Positions 34,602 to 47,380 are shown, numbered from the stretch's first letter. The stretch is 64,000 nucleotides of DNA from Salvelinus alpinus (GCF_045679555.1 NC_092098.1:22288038-22352037), one strand, 5' to 3'. Notes: generated from the sequence alone by a model not told the origin. A program made the numbers and translations.

Positions 34602-37600
34602 AGGATGAGACTGGTACGGTAGCTACTGAGGACCACTCTTGCAGGGAGCAGGTGTTCAGCCAGGAGGCCCGGTGGTCAGTAGGGGGTGCTGTAGAGAGAC
34701 TGGGCAGGCAGCTACTGGACAGCCTGCAGACAGGGCCAGAGCAGCCCAACGTCATCATATCACCCCTCAGCGTGGCCCTTGCACTAGCACAGCTCACACT
34801 GGGTGAGGCGCGTGTGTGTGTGTGTGTGAGAGAGAGAGAGACATGTATAATGTCAATAGTGAGTATGTACCTGTGAGATTGTAAGTGTATGCCTGTGTCT
34901 GCTTATGACTGTTATTAACTTTTGTCTCAAATAATTAATGTAATCAAAACATGGTCATTGCCTCCTTGTGATGCCCCTATCAGGAGCTCGTAACGAGACA
35001 CAGAAGTTGCTGCTAAGTTCTCTACACGCCCACACCGTGCCCTGCTACCATGAATCCCTGGGCAGCCTGCTCCAACACCTCACCAACACCTCCCTACAGG
35101 TGGCCACACGCATGTACCTGCGCCCAGGTGAGTGTGTGTGTGTGTTTGTGTTTATGTGTATATTTCAGTGTTGCAGCTCTGTGCCAGAAAATGGCAGTCT
35201 ACTGACATAATTATAAAGCAAACCCATTCTAACTGCCTTTGTTAATGCAGTAAAGGTCTGACAATGTTTTGGACTCTTTTGGTGTATATTTATATGTGTT
35301 ATATATTTGTTTCTCTCTTTCTCTCTCAGAGTTTGAGGTGTACCAGTCCTTTGTTGCAGAATCCGTGCGTAGCTACAAATCAGAGCCTGCCCCCTTGATC
35401 TCAGTGGAAGATGTCAACCAATGGGTGGAAGACACCACCAAAGGTCACATGACCAATTTCCTGCCCAGTATTCCGCATGATGTGGTGCTCATGCTTATCA
35501 ATGCTGTGCATTTCAAAGGTAAGCCCTTTCACTCCTTGTTTAAAATAACGTATTTGAAACTGTATACAAGTGTCTACTTTTTACAATTGTGTGGCTTGTT
35601 CTCCTGTTGTCACTGGTAGGTGAGTGGGAGGCTCGCTTCGATCCTCAGCTCACACAGAAGGATGTCTTCTACCTGGACAATAAGAACTTTGTCCATGTAG
35701 ACATGATGCGGTCAGCCAAGTATCCACTGAGCCTGTTAGAAGACGGGGAGCTTGGGGCTCAGGTGAGCTGGGCCAGCTGTATGTGTTCTGTCGTCTGCTT
35801 CTGTCTCCATCCTCCCTTTCTATCTTTTCACACACAACACTTTCTACTGGAGACTTGTTTTGAAAAGTCCTTGCTGTTGAAACGTAGACAGTAAAACGTA
35901 TTGTTCTCTCTACCACTCTCTCACCTCCATTCTCTTTCTCTCAATCTCTCTACAGTGCAGTTGGTGCAGTCTCCCTCTCTAAAATGTTTCTCTCCACCCC
36001 CTTCTGTGTTTGCAGGTTGCACGTTTTCCATTTAAGGGAAACACCAGCTTTCTGGTAGTTATGCCGTTGCCAGGAAGAGGAAACGTGTCATCGCTGGTGG
36101 CCAAGCTGAATATCTCTGACCTGTACAGACGTCTACCTCAGGAGAGGACCATGCAGGTCCAACTGCCCAAGTTCACCCTGCAGTACCGCCAAGAGCTACA
36201 GGAGGCGCTGACCAGCATGGGTGAGGACAGAAGTAGTGTCAGAAATGACCTAGGGCAACAGCACTAGGTCTGGGAATCATGTCTGATTCTCTTGGCCAAT
36301 TCTGAGAAGGTGATTTTCGAGACAGACAACTCTCCCAACAAATCACTTGTTTTGGTAGGTGGGGTTTAAAAAGAATCCCCTCAGAAATATGACGGACACA
36401 CACAATGTGGATGCAGATAGCTAGGGTAATTTTAGCCACAGCCAGTCAGTGGTTTTAAGCTTGTAATGCTAACGTCATGGCGCATGCAAACTACTCACTT
36501 GTGAAATACACTCATTGAAAATATCCTCCTCCAGCTCCATCTAGCTAGCTACAGCTCCGCTCTTTCCTCTCTGCCAAACTGACGTTGGTCCTAGTACAGA
36601 CGTGTATGCTGGAACATTGGTACGTTCTGGGAGGCAACCCACCTGTCTAGAAACTAGCACAGAAAGTTAAATAGTTTTGGCCAGGAGTTTTTCCTCTGTC
36701 AGATCATGTGGTCTGGAAAAACTTGAGTCATAGTTTAAGCCCTAGTCATAGTTTAAGTGAGCTATAAATGGACAGGCAGGGCCAGCCCTAGCCTTTTGGG
36801 GGCCCTAAGCATGAGCTATCTAGTGTCTGCTTGCTGGCTGAACCAGTCTCCAATCAATCCAGATTAAATGAAAGGCAGGGATGCTACCGTATGGCCAGTC
36901 AAACAAGCTTGGACTAGGCTGCTCGCTGGAACAAGTTCGCTCAGATGATCGAGCATGGTTTGCCATAGTAGCCAGTAGCTAACGAGAGCAGAATGATTTT
37001 CAGAATTAGGAACTAGTGTTAGGTGGATGGGCAAAATCTTGATTTTTAGAGATGAGTTCCACGCCATCTACAAGAGAGATCGGTTAAGGGACGTACATCA
37101 CGTAGGAGTGAATCCTTCTGATGTGAGACAATGGGGCCCACCTACCTCGCGGGCAAAACATTATAGTGGTCCCCTTCTTGACGGCGAAGAGAACATTTTA
37201 GGTTTAAAGTACATTTTCAGCAATTCCACACATTTTGCCCTGGGGTGGAGAGAAAATTTTGCAATTTTGTAACAAATTTCATGCAATTTTATTCGTTTTG
37301 CCATGTGGCTGAGAGACATTTGTGCAGTTTAAATTAAATTTCCTGTAATTCTACAAATTTTTATTTATGCCATGTTAATATGATATCTGATTGAGAGTGA
37401 CTAACAAAATCAATGGGGGCCCCCTGGAGTTCAGGGCCCCTGGGCATGTGCCCTGCGTGCCCTGTCGGTATACAGCCATGATTACTACAAGTTTAGATAG
37501 CTGACTAATTTACCAACCTAAAAATGATTAGCTGACATGTATAATTGAGTGACTGACCTATCAAGCAATAAACTGCTGAGGCACAACTACATTTAGAAAT

Positions 37601-38228
37601 AGCACGTTGTGTATTCTACTATTCTGTCAATTAAAATCTCTCTTATCTCTCTCTCTCAGGTCTGGGCTCTTTGTTCTCTAGTCCTAATCTGTCCGGTGTC
37701 TCAGAGGTTCCTCTGCAGGTGTCCAGCATGCGTCACGCCTGCGGGGTGGAGTTGAGTGAGGAAGGGGCCGAAGCATCTGCAGCCACCTCCATCACCATCA
37801 TGCGCTCTGTTCCCATCTTTTCTGTAAACTCCCCCTTCCTGTTTGCCCTGGTAGACCACGCCTCCCTCGCTCCAATCTTCCTGGGCACCGTCACTAACCC
37901 AGCCCCTGACGCCAGCCCCATGCAGATCGACAGTCCCCTTGGGGATGATCCCAATGGCAACAGGACCCAAAGTGACAGCTCTCATAGCAACAGCAATGTA
38001 CAGAACGATGGTCCCCATAGTAACAACAACGTACAGAGCGACAGTCCCCATAACAGTAACAACGTACAGAGTGACCAGCCACAAAGTGAGAGAATGCAGT
38101 GTGGCGTCCCTGTCGGGGGGGAGGAGCAACAACAGCCACTGAATGAAGTAGAGGGAAACCCCAACGCCCAAGTGGAGGGGCAAGGATCCAGTTCCTGTGC
38201 CAATCCCTCTCTTACAGTTCCTTCCTAA
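34380..38228 (+). CDS. serpinf2: Alpha-2-antiplasmin (serpin F2)
   Basis: A secreted serine-protease inhibitor that in mammals traps plasmin. Seven coding exons, GT/AG and phase-consistent: 34380-34436, 34604-34802, 34984-35127, 35330-35518, 35620-35762, 36016-36220, 37660-38228 (1506 nt, 501 aa; human 491). Exon 1 is a signal peptide (KLHLPVLLLLCLCWLGL). Serpin signatures follow: NVIISPLSVALALAQ, INAVHFKGEW, hinge EASAATS. Against human, the reactive bond falls at Arg361-Ser362 (MRSVPIF; human Arg-Met). After the serpin core (GTVTNP, residue 393) comes a 108-residue tail with NNVQSD-type repeats, no lysine, and two cysteines. The tandem SERPINF1 downstream fits known synteny. The mature N-terminal extension is short compared with mammals. 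Confidence 0.95.
36221..37659 (+). other. SERPINF2 intron 6, with a degenerate repeat
   Basis: A 1.4-kb intron, the longest of the gene. It contains a repeat-like block near 37170-37460 (GGGGCCCCCTGGAGTTCAGG region) and ends in a (CT)-rich acceptor. No exon was seen. Confidence 0.5.
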
Positions 38229-38627
38229 ACCAACACTGATGCCCAGCTTGCCCCAACCCATCTCTCACTGTTCTGTCCTGAGCAACACTGCCCGACCAGC
38301 CGGTCCCATATGGAGCCCAGCCCTCACATAGCAAAACCCTATCCCAATCTATTGACACAGTTCCCAGTCCAGAATCAACCCCAGCCCCTACCCCTAGACA
38401 CCTGACAACTTCTCACAGTCCCTCCCCTCCCCAGTGAATGCCCCTGATTACAACCCAATGATTTAGGAGAGACCATGGACCTGTCCTATACTATAGTGTG
38501 TGCAGATTAACACTCAATTGTGATGCTATTTTTACACTTGGCTGTGCACTGTCTGTCTTACAGTATTTGTTGTGTTTTGTTGTGATGTCTTACTTTGTCA
38601 TTTGGATGATTCCCACCTCTGGTATTG

Positions 38628-38633
38628 ATTAAA
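38628..38633 (+). promoter_or_regulatory. SERPINF2 polyadenylation signal (variant)
   Basis: ATTAAA about 400 nt after the stop codon, the best candidate before repeats begin. Confidence 0.5.
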
Positions 38634-40149
38634 GAAATGAAGTCTCAACGTTTTAGTGAATGGTGGATGTGATCATGTGAATGAGCAGGACTGGATTTTT
38701 TATATAACAACAGGGGAGTCTATTTCATTTTCAATGGATTTAGATTTAGGCTTATACCTCACAACCTATAATTTAACTATTTTCTCCAGCACATTCATGC
38801 AATTAAAAACGGACTTATTTAAGATTTGTTATAACATTTCAGGTCAATTGCTTGCGCGTCAAATTTAACATACCACCGTTCATTTGGGGCAGTGAGGGAG
38901 GACCATGGATGCGCCTTGCGCTCAAAACAGCCATCCAGATTCTTGCCGAACCCAACAGGCTACGTCAGAGAAGGGCGGGTAAAAGTTGGCTTCACGGCTG
39001 TGTGCATCGTCCTGGTACAGTCAGCACTCCACCGGAGACACGACTGCTAGAGACATACGTACAGGCGACGTGGACCATAACCGCTTGGAAAGGTCAGTAC
39101 CTTTATGCATCATATGCAGAGTTGGGGAGTAATGTATTACAAAAAAACAAACTGTAATCCGTTACGTTACCAGCAGTAACATTGTAATCAGATTTACAGA
39201 TACTTTTGAAAATCTATATGATTACCTCTGGGATTACTTTTCAATTTATAAAGGATGTTTGTCCTAAAAAAATATCAGACACCTTTCTCTTTTCTCAATG
39301 ACATTCAAATCAGCATTGAAAAAAGGCACAAGTTTAAGTTTGTTATGCCTGAGCAAGTCTGACCACAGATCAGAGACCACTATGACGATACACCAGGGTC
39401 ATTCCTACTATGCGGTGCCTTTTCTGTCCCCAGGAAATATTACTTCTTATTTAGTGTAAAATCTGCATTCCAAAGAGCTTTAAATATAAGGTTAGGTGCA
39501 TAGCCGCGGGAAGTATGGGTGCTGAGGGTGCTGCAGCACCCCCTGAAAAATCGTAATAAAATAAATATATTTACTAGTCCTGTATTAGCGACTGATATAG
39601 CCATCTGTAACGCAGGCAGAAACATATATTCAGCACCGTAGGTTACTTTCTAAAATGTAATCCGTTACAGTCAATAGTTACCTGTCCAAAATTGTAATCA
39701 GTAACGTAATTTTAGGATTACACAAACTCTGTAATGTAATCTGATTACTTTCAGATTACTTTCCCCTTAACAGATGCAGGCTAGCATTTTTTCGGCATGA
39801 ATCTTGTTCTGGGGGCAGCTCTACAGAGTGATCACTAGCTGGCACAGCCACAAAGTCATTCAATCTAATCCTAATCTTAACCCTAACATTAACCCCACTG
39901 ATAACCCCTAATGCCTAACCCTAACCTTAAATTAAGACCAAAAAGCTATTTTCTTTCATACATTTTTACAATACAGACAATTTTGTCGCTGCAGCTGGCC
40001 CATCTAACGGAAATCGCTCAGTTCTGGCTCAAGGACAAGACTCATCCCAATAAACATCAACCTGCTTAAGAGCCATTAGAAGAAGACAATAATTCATATT
40101 ACCAATTGAACATCCATTGCAGGATAAATCAATATTAAAGTTTACATAG

Positions 40150-40620
40150 CTGGCCATAAATAGATGTTGGATTTTACTAAGGGTTGTTATGTACATAAAT
40201 AGATGTTGGATTTTACTATGGGTTGTTATGTACATAAATAGATGTTGGATTTTACTATGGGTTGTTATGTACATAAATATATGTTGGATTTTACTAAGGG
40301 TTGTTATGTACATAAATATATGTTGGATTTTACTATGGGTTGTTATGTACATAAATATATGTTGGATTTTACTAAGGGTTGTTATGTACATAAATATATG
40401 TTGGATTTTACTATGGGTTGTTATGTACATAAATAGATGTTGGATTTTACTATGGGTTGTTATGTACATAAATATATGTTGGATTTTACTAAGGGTTGTT
40501 ATGTACATAAATATATGTTGGATTTTACTATGGGTTGTTATGTACATAAATATATGTTGGATTTTACTAAGGGTTGTTATGTACATAAATATATGTTGGA
40601 TTTTACTATGGGTTGTTATG
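40150..40620. repeat. 39-bp minisatellite with 195-bp higher-order repeat
   Basis: Twelve units of GATGTTGGATTTTACTAAGG plus GTTGTTATGTACATAAATA. Two diagnostic sites vary (AAGGG/ATGGG and TAGATG/TATATG). By these variants, units 3-7 and 8-12 have the same order, giving a five-unit (195-bp) block present twice. The unit is 13 codons long, so reading frames stay open by chance. Confidence 0.95.
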
Positions 40621-41187
40621 TGGCTTCTTCTAACCCATTGCTTTCTACAACAGATAATAATACAGTTAGGATGTCTTTACATTATTAACCAACATCTGTC
40701 AGATTTACTGTCGTTACAATTCATTTAATACCCCTTGAATAGGACATGGAATTCTAGATTAGCCAAACTGTTTTACCTGAGCATAACCCCAAAATGAAGG
40801 ACTTGTTAGCGTACTCTGTTCTTGATTTTGTTGTCATGGAGGACAGATTGGGCTCATTGCTTTGAGTTGAAAAATAAATGCTGCTCTCAGAATGGCATGC
40901 TTTGAGTACTACTGAAAAGCGCTTGTATCCCATATGCTGCATTTGATAGAGGCCTGTTGTTCATGTTTTTGTTGGTGACATCTTGATCATTTACAACTGT
41001 TTAAGTCTATCAAAAGTGTGTGAGTTGTGTCCGTAAGGCCTATGTGGTCTTCTTATATTAAACTTGTTTTGACAGTATGTAAATACCAAGGGTGAGTTTA
41101 GAAGGAACTCCCTCAAACTTTTATTCCATAGGTTGGGATCCGCACTATGTGTTGCAAGAGTGTTTTATACTGGCTGTCCACTGGGGC

Positions 41188-41343
41188 ATATTCATTATGC
41201 CTATTCTGTTGCAAAACGGAAGCAAATGGAACGAACCGTGGAGGGACCTACCTGAATTTGTCTAATAGAAACTCTTGTTTTTCTCTGTATGCTTCTGTTT
41301 GGTTCTTAAACGGTAAACGGTTTCCTTAATGAATACACCCCTG
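41188..41343. repeat. MITE copy 2
   Basis: Ends GGGGCATATTCATTA and, inverted, GGGGTGTATTCATTAAGG. The interior shares TTGCAAAACGGAAGC, GGAGGGACCTACCTGAATTT and the ACGGTAAACGGTTT block with copy 1 at 33266. About 156 bp, non-coding. Confidence 0.75.
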
Positions 41344-41974
41344 GCCGCAAAAACAATGATTGACAGGCAGCTTAAACTTCTTCAATTCAACCATTATTTT
41401 GTTAAAATACACATATACATTTGTGAACAGCCATCCACATTCACATCATCCACAATCCGAAAATAGTTAAATGAGAGAGCAGCAGTGCGATTCACATCAT
41501 TGCATTATGTAGACTACATTTCAATAATCAGTGATATCCGTATCGCCGTAGACTACACCACTGCTGTCATCCTTACCTCCAAGCGTTTATTCAAGTTGGA
41601 TAATCTTTGGATGCCGACGGCAGTCGCTTCATTGGAAGGCACAGCTTGGACTGTAACCTACAAAAGCTTATTCCTGCTCTTTTCCTGCGATCCATCAAAC
41701 GCATTTGGTGTGTCATCATTGTGGTCTCTGATTGTGGTCAGACTCTCTGATTGTGTCTTTTTTTAATGCTGATTTATATGTCATTGAGAAACTAGAAAGG
41801 TGTCATATTTTTTTCATAAACATCCTTTCTGAATTTAAAAGTAATCCTAAAAGTAATCATCTGTATTTTTTTAAGTATCTGGAATCTGATTACAATATTC
41901 TTGCTGGTAAAGTATCTGATTACGTTTTGTAATCCGTTACGGATTAGCCTACATGTAATCCGTTACTCACCAAC

Positions 41975-43836
41975 CCTTTAAATGGGATAACTTGAACTCT
42001 TGATCAGGATTGACATTTTAATACTTGTCTGTAAAACAGAGTTACATAGTGTGACTATACATTTTTTTCCCTTTCTTTCCGAGCACTTTATTGACTGGTT
42101 CATCTGCCGGCCTTTGGGCTACCTCAGGATATGCAAGGAACTCTAAAACACTATATATTTTCAGAAATGTTGGTATATGAGCTTTTATTGGTGTATCTTT
42201 TTCACTATCTAATCATCGCACGGGTTTGTTCAATGACAGACATGTATTTGTTTAAAATATCACTTAATGGTTTCATTTCAAAGAGACAAATAATCATGTT
42301 TTTTTGCAAAATGCTATATATCCGACGCACTCTCAGAGAAATAAGTAGTAGGCTACTGCTAGGTTTTAAACTGTAAAATGTAACAAATAACTACATCTGT
42401 TTATAAAGAAATGTACAGATATACATTTTTACATCAATATTGATAAAAAAAATACAAAAACAATTCAATACAGTAATACTGTATATCAAACATTTACATT
42501 TGACATTTTAATAATTTAGCAGATGCTCTCATCCAGAGCGACTTACAGGAAGTACATTCATCTTAAGATAGCTAGGTGAGACAACCACATATCACAGTCG
42601 AATATACAGGATACGTACATTAGATTCCAGCTAATGCAGCGTTTTGCAAAAAATATCTAAAATCTATAAAAAAAAAAAGATAACAGCAATATTTTAGACA
42701 CACATGAAGGTACCCATAAGCAATCATTTCTGATGAAAAAACACAAATGTAAGAAAGTGGTCGATATAGCGTTTTGGAAATAAACTCTTCATTTGTGGGT
42801 TGAAAATTTGTGTAGATCAAGAGGACTGTGTGACCTACAGCCAATATCTACTGTACCATTTTCCATTTTATTTTGGCTTAAATTCATCATGCTTGTGATT
42901 GTGAATGGTAGAGGACGGCCTCAGTGCAGAGAGAAGGAAGATCTCTCTCTGTGGGTTTGGCTGGCTGCTTTGGGTTGGAACTCAGAGATCAAGTGTCTGG
43001 TTTAACCATCAGGCCTGCAAAGAGAAAAATGAGAGGGGGAGGAGAAGACGAAAGGAATTGAGAGGAGAAGTGTGTGGTCTGAGGTCAGTTATGGATGTTT
43101 TTTTCATCCGGGAAACCAGGAGAACCTTAATGACAACCAGATGTGCAGGGAAAAAGAGAGTATGTGTGTGTGGGGGTTAAATAGAAAGAATGTGAGAGAG
43201 AGGGAGAAAGAAAGAGGGAAAGAAACCTCTGATCTCCACCTCCTGTGACCCTTCAGCTTCTCCCTGCTCTGTCTGCTCACCTCTCTGTATGACTCTATTC
43301 ACTCCACTAAGCTCATTACCAATACTAGCTGTGCTAGTGTGGCTAGCTAGTAAACAGGTGTGAACTTCACAGCAGCCTGCCTCTGCTTGTGTTGTGCGTT
43401 AGCTACACTCTGTGTGTGAGTGGAGAGCCAGAAGTTTAGGATATATTATATGGTTAAGTCTATACTTAGTAAGAGGATGTAATGGAGCTCAGTCTGAACA
43501 CACAAAGGTCTACACATCTCCAATTAGTAGAGCAAGAAGAGAAGAGGGAGAAGAGAGATGCTGACAGAGCTAGAGCGATAGAGAGACAGACAGAGAGACC
43601 TTATTGAGAACTCATTGCTCCATCACACCCTGCTGAGCAGGTGAGATGGAAGGACTTACTGTAAGTTAAAACCACATTTTCCCACAAGAGCCCTGGCCTG
43701 CAGGGAATCACCCTCACAAACTGAAAGTCTGACTCACACTCTATGGGCCAGTTTCCCAGACACAGATTAAGCCTAGTTCTGGATGTATGTTTGTATAATA
43801 ATGTGTGTGTAATTGATTGTGTGCTTGTGTTGCAGG
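41975..43836 (+). other. SERPINF1 upstream region
   Basis: A LINE 3' tail on minus lies at 42490-42560 (AGCAGATGCTCTCATCCAGA). A possible untranslated SERPINF1 exon ends near 43640 at CTGAGCAG followed by GTGAGATG, which would make a ~195-nt intron up to the acceptor at 43835; this is only a donor-motif guess. No other exon was seen. Confidence 0.4.
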
Positions 43837-45812
43837 ATGATGTGGACGACCCTATTGCTGTGCCTGGGGGCCCTCCTCTCCCTCTCTTATGCTCAGTTGG
43901 TGAGACCACTCCACATCTCTGTTTTCATACTGCTTTCTTTTTCTCATACTTTCATGTCTCTTTATATGCGCTCCATCCCTTTGGCTTTCTTATGCAGAGA
44001 GATGACATGTATAATCTCTCTCCTCATCCTCTAGTAGTTTATCTCTCTATTTTTCTCATTCTTCATGAACTAGCCATGCCATTAACCCTCTCTTTTTTCC
44101 TGTCTTTGGATCAACCAATCCTGTGCAGTCGGAGACAGAGGGGGCGGGAGGGGAAGAGGAAGCTGTGGAGCTCTTTACCACGCCCAGAGCCAAGATGGCT
44201 GCCGCCACCTCTGACTTTGGCTACAACCTTTTCCGGGCCCTGGCGGGTCGCGACCCGAAGACCAACGTATTCTTGGCCCCCATCAGCATCTCTGCAGTGC
44301 TCACTCAGCTCTCCATGGGTTAGTTAGCCTCAGCACTGTTATACTCTATATCATTGTCTGCTATTTATCTGGTATTTACCCCCCCCCCCCTTCTCTCTCG
44401 CTCAGGAGCGTCTCCGGATCGTTCAGAGAGGTGGTTGTACAGAGCTCTAAGGTATCACACCCTGCAGGACCCTCAGCTCCACGACACTCTCAGGGACCTA
44501 CTGGCCTCACTCAGAGCACCTGGCAAAGGCATCAGCATCGCTGCACGCATCTACCTGGCCCGCAGTGAGTGTGTATAACCATACATGTGTCTCTGTGATA
44601 CTTTGAACAGTCTGTGTGTATTTTGATTGTGTGTATGTTTGTTGACCTGTGTGTGTATGTGTGTGTATTTGTGTGTGTGTGTGTGTAACTCTCTAGGACT
44701 GCGTCTGAAGCCGGAATATTTTGGAGTGGTGGAAAAGCAGTATGGGGTGCGGCCCAAGACTCTGATGGGCGGGGCTAAAGATGTGAATGAGATCAATGAT
44801 TGGGTCAAACAGCAGACGGGTGGCAAGGTCGACCGCTTCATGTCCAAACCCTTGGGACGGAACTCTGGTGTGGTCCCTCTCGGTGCTGCCTACTTCAAAG
44901 GTAAGGACAGTCTGTCTGCGGTTCAATTCTCTACCCTTATCCCCAAAGTTTTGCACTCGTTTATGGGGTGTAGTTTGTAAAATGCTGTGTTTGTGTGTAG
45001 GGAAGTGGATAACTCGGTTCAGTCAGAGTGGAGTGATGGAGGACTTCCAGCTTGATGGAGAGGTGCCCACCCGCATTCCCATGATGCAACAGGACAATTA
45101 CCCAGTGAAGATGGGAGTTGACCCAGACCTGGGCTGCACAGTGAGTACAGATGCAGAAATGTAGCTTTTTTCAATGGTTATTACTTTCTTAAACAGCCAG
45201 TTATGAAAGTTTGCCTCAGGGAAAACATCTATTGATGTTTCCTTCCCTTTCCTTTCTCTCCAGATTGCTCAGATCCAGATGCAGGATGACATCAGCATGT
45301 TTGTGTTCCTTCCTGATGATGTCACTCAGAACATGACCCTGGTGGAGGAGAGCCTGACGGCTGAATTTGTTCAGGACCTCTCCATGACCCTTCACCCCAT
45401 GCATGCGGCCCTTACACTACCTGTCCTAAAATTCAGCTACTCCACTGACCTCTTGCCACTGCTCTCTGACCTGGGTGAGTGCCTGTACCTCTCTCCCTCT
45501 CTCTTCATCTTGCTCTCCTCTGTCTTCACATCTCTCACATCCTCTCTCTCCATCTCTCCAGGTCTTGCCGAATTTCTGGCAGACACAGACCTGACTAAGA
45601 TCACGGCTCAGACGGTGAAGCTTGGCAGCCTCAATCATAAGGTTGTTATGGAGATGGCCCCAGAGGGCACCCAGTATGCCAGCTCCAGCCACGTCCACAC
45701 GCCCCTGTCGTACCGCGTGGACCGCCCCTTCCTGTTCCTGGTGAGGGATGAGGCCTCGGGGGCACTGCTCTTCATCGGCAGGGTGGTGAACCCACGCAAA
45801 CTGAGGATATAA
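43837..45812 (+). CDS. serpinf1: Pigment epithelium-derived factor (serpin F1)
   Basis: A secreted non-inhibitory serpin, in mammals anti-angiogenic and neurotrophic. Seven coding exons in frame: 43837-43899, 44129-44318, 44406-44564, 44697-44900, 45001-45140, 45264-45474, 45562-45812 (1218 nt, 405 aa; human 418). The start is the first of two adjacent Met codons, directly after an acceptor; the signal peptide is TTLLLCLGALLSLSYA. PEDF-like segments: KMAAATSDFGYNLFR, VNEINDWVKQQTGGKVDRF, AAYFKGKWITRF, MFVFLPDDVTQNMTLVEESL. The N-glycosylation sequon Asn275-Met-Thr matches the human NLT site. The region that should be the reactive loop is not a canonical inhibitory hinge (VKLGSLNHKVVMEMAPEGTQ), in line with a non-inhibitory serpin. 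The C-terminus is RPFLFLVRDEASGALLFIGR. Confidence 0.96.
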
Positions 45813-45864
45813 GCGCGCACACGTTTGTTTTACTATTATTGTGGGGACCAAACAATTGATTTCC

Positions 45865-45870
45865 ATTAAA
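45865..45870 (+). promoter_or_regulatory. SERPINF1 polyadenylation signal (variant)
   Basis: ATTAAA 53 nt after the stop codon. A later canonical site was not identified before repeats begin, so the true 3' end is uncertain. Confidence 0.4.
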
Positions 45871-46189
45871 AATCCTATTTTCCCTAACCCCTTACCCTAA
45901 CCCCTAACCTTAATTGTAACGTTAACCCCAAAGCCTGAAATAGATATCCTTTGTGGTCCCCACGAGGATAGTTAACACACACACACCAGGTCCTAGGAGA
46001 GGATCAGCTATTGTTAAGCTAAATGTCTCATAAAAGCACAGAGAGGGTGGACAAGCGGCTAGATTCCGCTGTGGATCAGATAATACAGTTGGTTAATCGT
46101 GTAGGAATACCATGTATACCATTTAGGCCAATAGTCTAAACACTCACTGATATTCCTTGAATTCTCAAGTTGTTTTCAGGAAAAGGAAT

Positions 46190-46290
46190 TTGAAAAATAA
46201 AGCGAACTGGATGGAATATGGGGAAAAATGCACCAAATAATTTTTTAATCTTCAACATAGAAATGCTACCAAAAATAATTTGAATTTCTT
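46190..46290 (+). mobile_element. Isolated L1 fragment
   Basis: About 100 bp (AACTGGATGGAATATGGGGA and onward) nearly identical to 47964-48050 within the L1 downstream. Both ends stop abruptly. Confidence 0.7.
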
Positions 46291-46834
46291 ACGATGTTGA
46301 AACCAAACAGCCAAATCATGTTTATCTTACTGACATGCTTCTAAGAGGCACAGGCAATACTTTATGCTTTAACCAAAGAAAATACTCTTCACATTATTGT
46401 ATATTGCGATGCAAGAAATAAACATTTAAGTTTTAAGTCTGTCTGACTGTCTGTGTCTGTCTGACTTCGGTGAGGGAGTTGGATAACTTTATCCAGTTGA
46501 CATACTGTAGCTGTTTTCAGTAAAGGGTTGGGTTGATTTGGCAAGAAATTGGACTCTTGGCTATTCTTTCTTTAGCTATTATGCTGGGAAATTAAATTAC
46601 AGTACTGACACATACTTTTCTCATTATTCTATGCACTTCAGTCTCTTTCAAATGAAACATAGCTGAGCAGTGTGTGCCTGTGTTTAGTATGTTTGCGTCG
46701 ACTCAAGACTGTAGTTTGAAATTACTTTGATGAATTTTCCACATTTGGGAAGTGATTCCTGTGGCCATGGAAACCCTTTCCAGAACAACACAACCAAAGT
46801 AATGCCTGGAAAATCTCTCTCTCTCTCTTTCTCA

Positions 46835-47380
46835 AATTCAAATTCAAGCTGCTTTATTGGCATGAAAACATTGCGTCAATATTGCCAAAGCAACAATGTA
46901 TACAATATACATTGTAATAAAATAATACAAATAATAATAAAATAACAGTCAATAGTAGAAATATAATAAATATAAAAGGTTAAACATAGAAAATGAAACT
47001 ATAACTAACTTACTGTCATCCTCACCTTTACATCAGTACTACAACTACCATCATTATTACTTCTACTACTACTACTACCACCACCACCATCACTAAACTG
47101 CTATCATTACCATTACCCCTACTACCCATACCACTACTATTTGGAATAATAATCACAACAATAATAATAATAAAAATAATAAGTAACTTACTGTTTTACT
47201 ATGCAGATGTATCTTTCTCTCTCTCTCTCAATTCAATTTCAATGTAAGGGCTTTATTGGCATGGGAAACATATGTTAACATTGCCAAAGCAAGTGAAGTA
47301 GATAATAAACAAAAGTGAAATAAACAATAAAAATGTACAGTAAACATTACACTCACAATAGTTCCAAAATAATAAATACA
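46835..47380 (-). mobile_element. Two LINE 3' tails
   Basis: Two related segments, near 46835-46930 and 47230-47380, each contain TTTATTGGCATG and ATTGCCAAAGCAA on plus, the reverse of a LINE 3' end. Between them are ACT/AAT-rich simple repeats. Confidence 0.55.

Larger units (their letters stand above)
39121..41974. mobile_element. Element with inverted ends between the serpins
   Basis: Left end GTTGGGGAGTAATGTATTAC; the right end, inverted, is GTTGGTGAGTAACGGATTAC. Internal blocks near 39160-39260, 39640-39770 and 41820-41950 repeat the same TAATCCGTTAC / AATCTGATTAC words, as in multi-copy teleost DNA elements with subterminal repeats. The interior carries the 39-bp minisatellite and MITE copy 2. 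No transposase was seen. A target duplication is not clear. Confidence 0.55.

Noticed and set aside
34571-34620. Start of SERPINF2 at an ATG just before or inside the CT tract of exon 2
   Set aside because: The ATG at 34380 gives a good signal peptide and its exon joins exon 2 in phase; the CT tract is the polypyrimidine tract of the acceptor.
40150-40620. CRISPR-like regular repeat
   Set aside because: Units are contiguous without unique spacers and the genome is animal.
40029-40728. 179-185 residue repetitive ORFs on both strands
   Set aside because: The 39-bp unit is a multiple of three and lacks stops, so frames stay open by chance.
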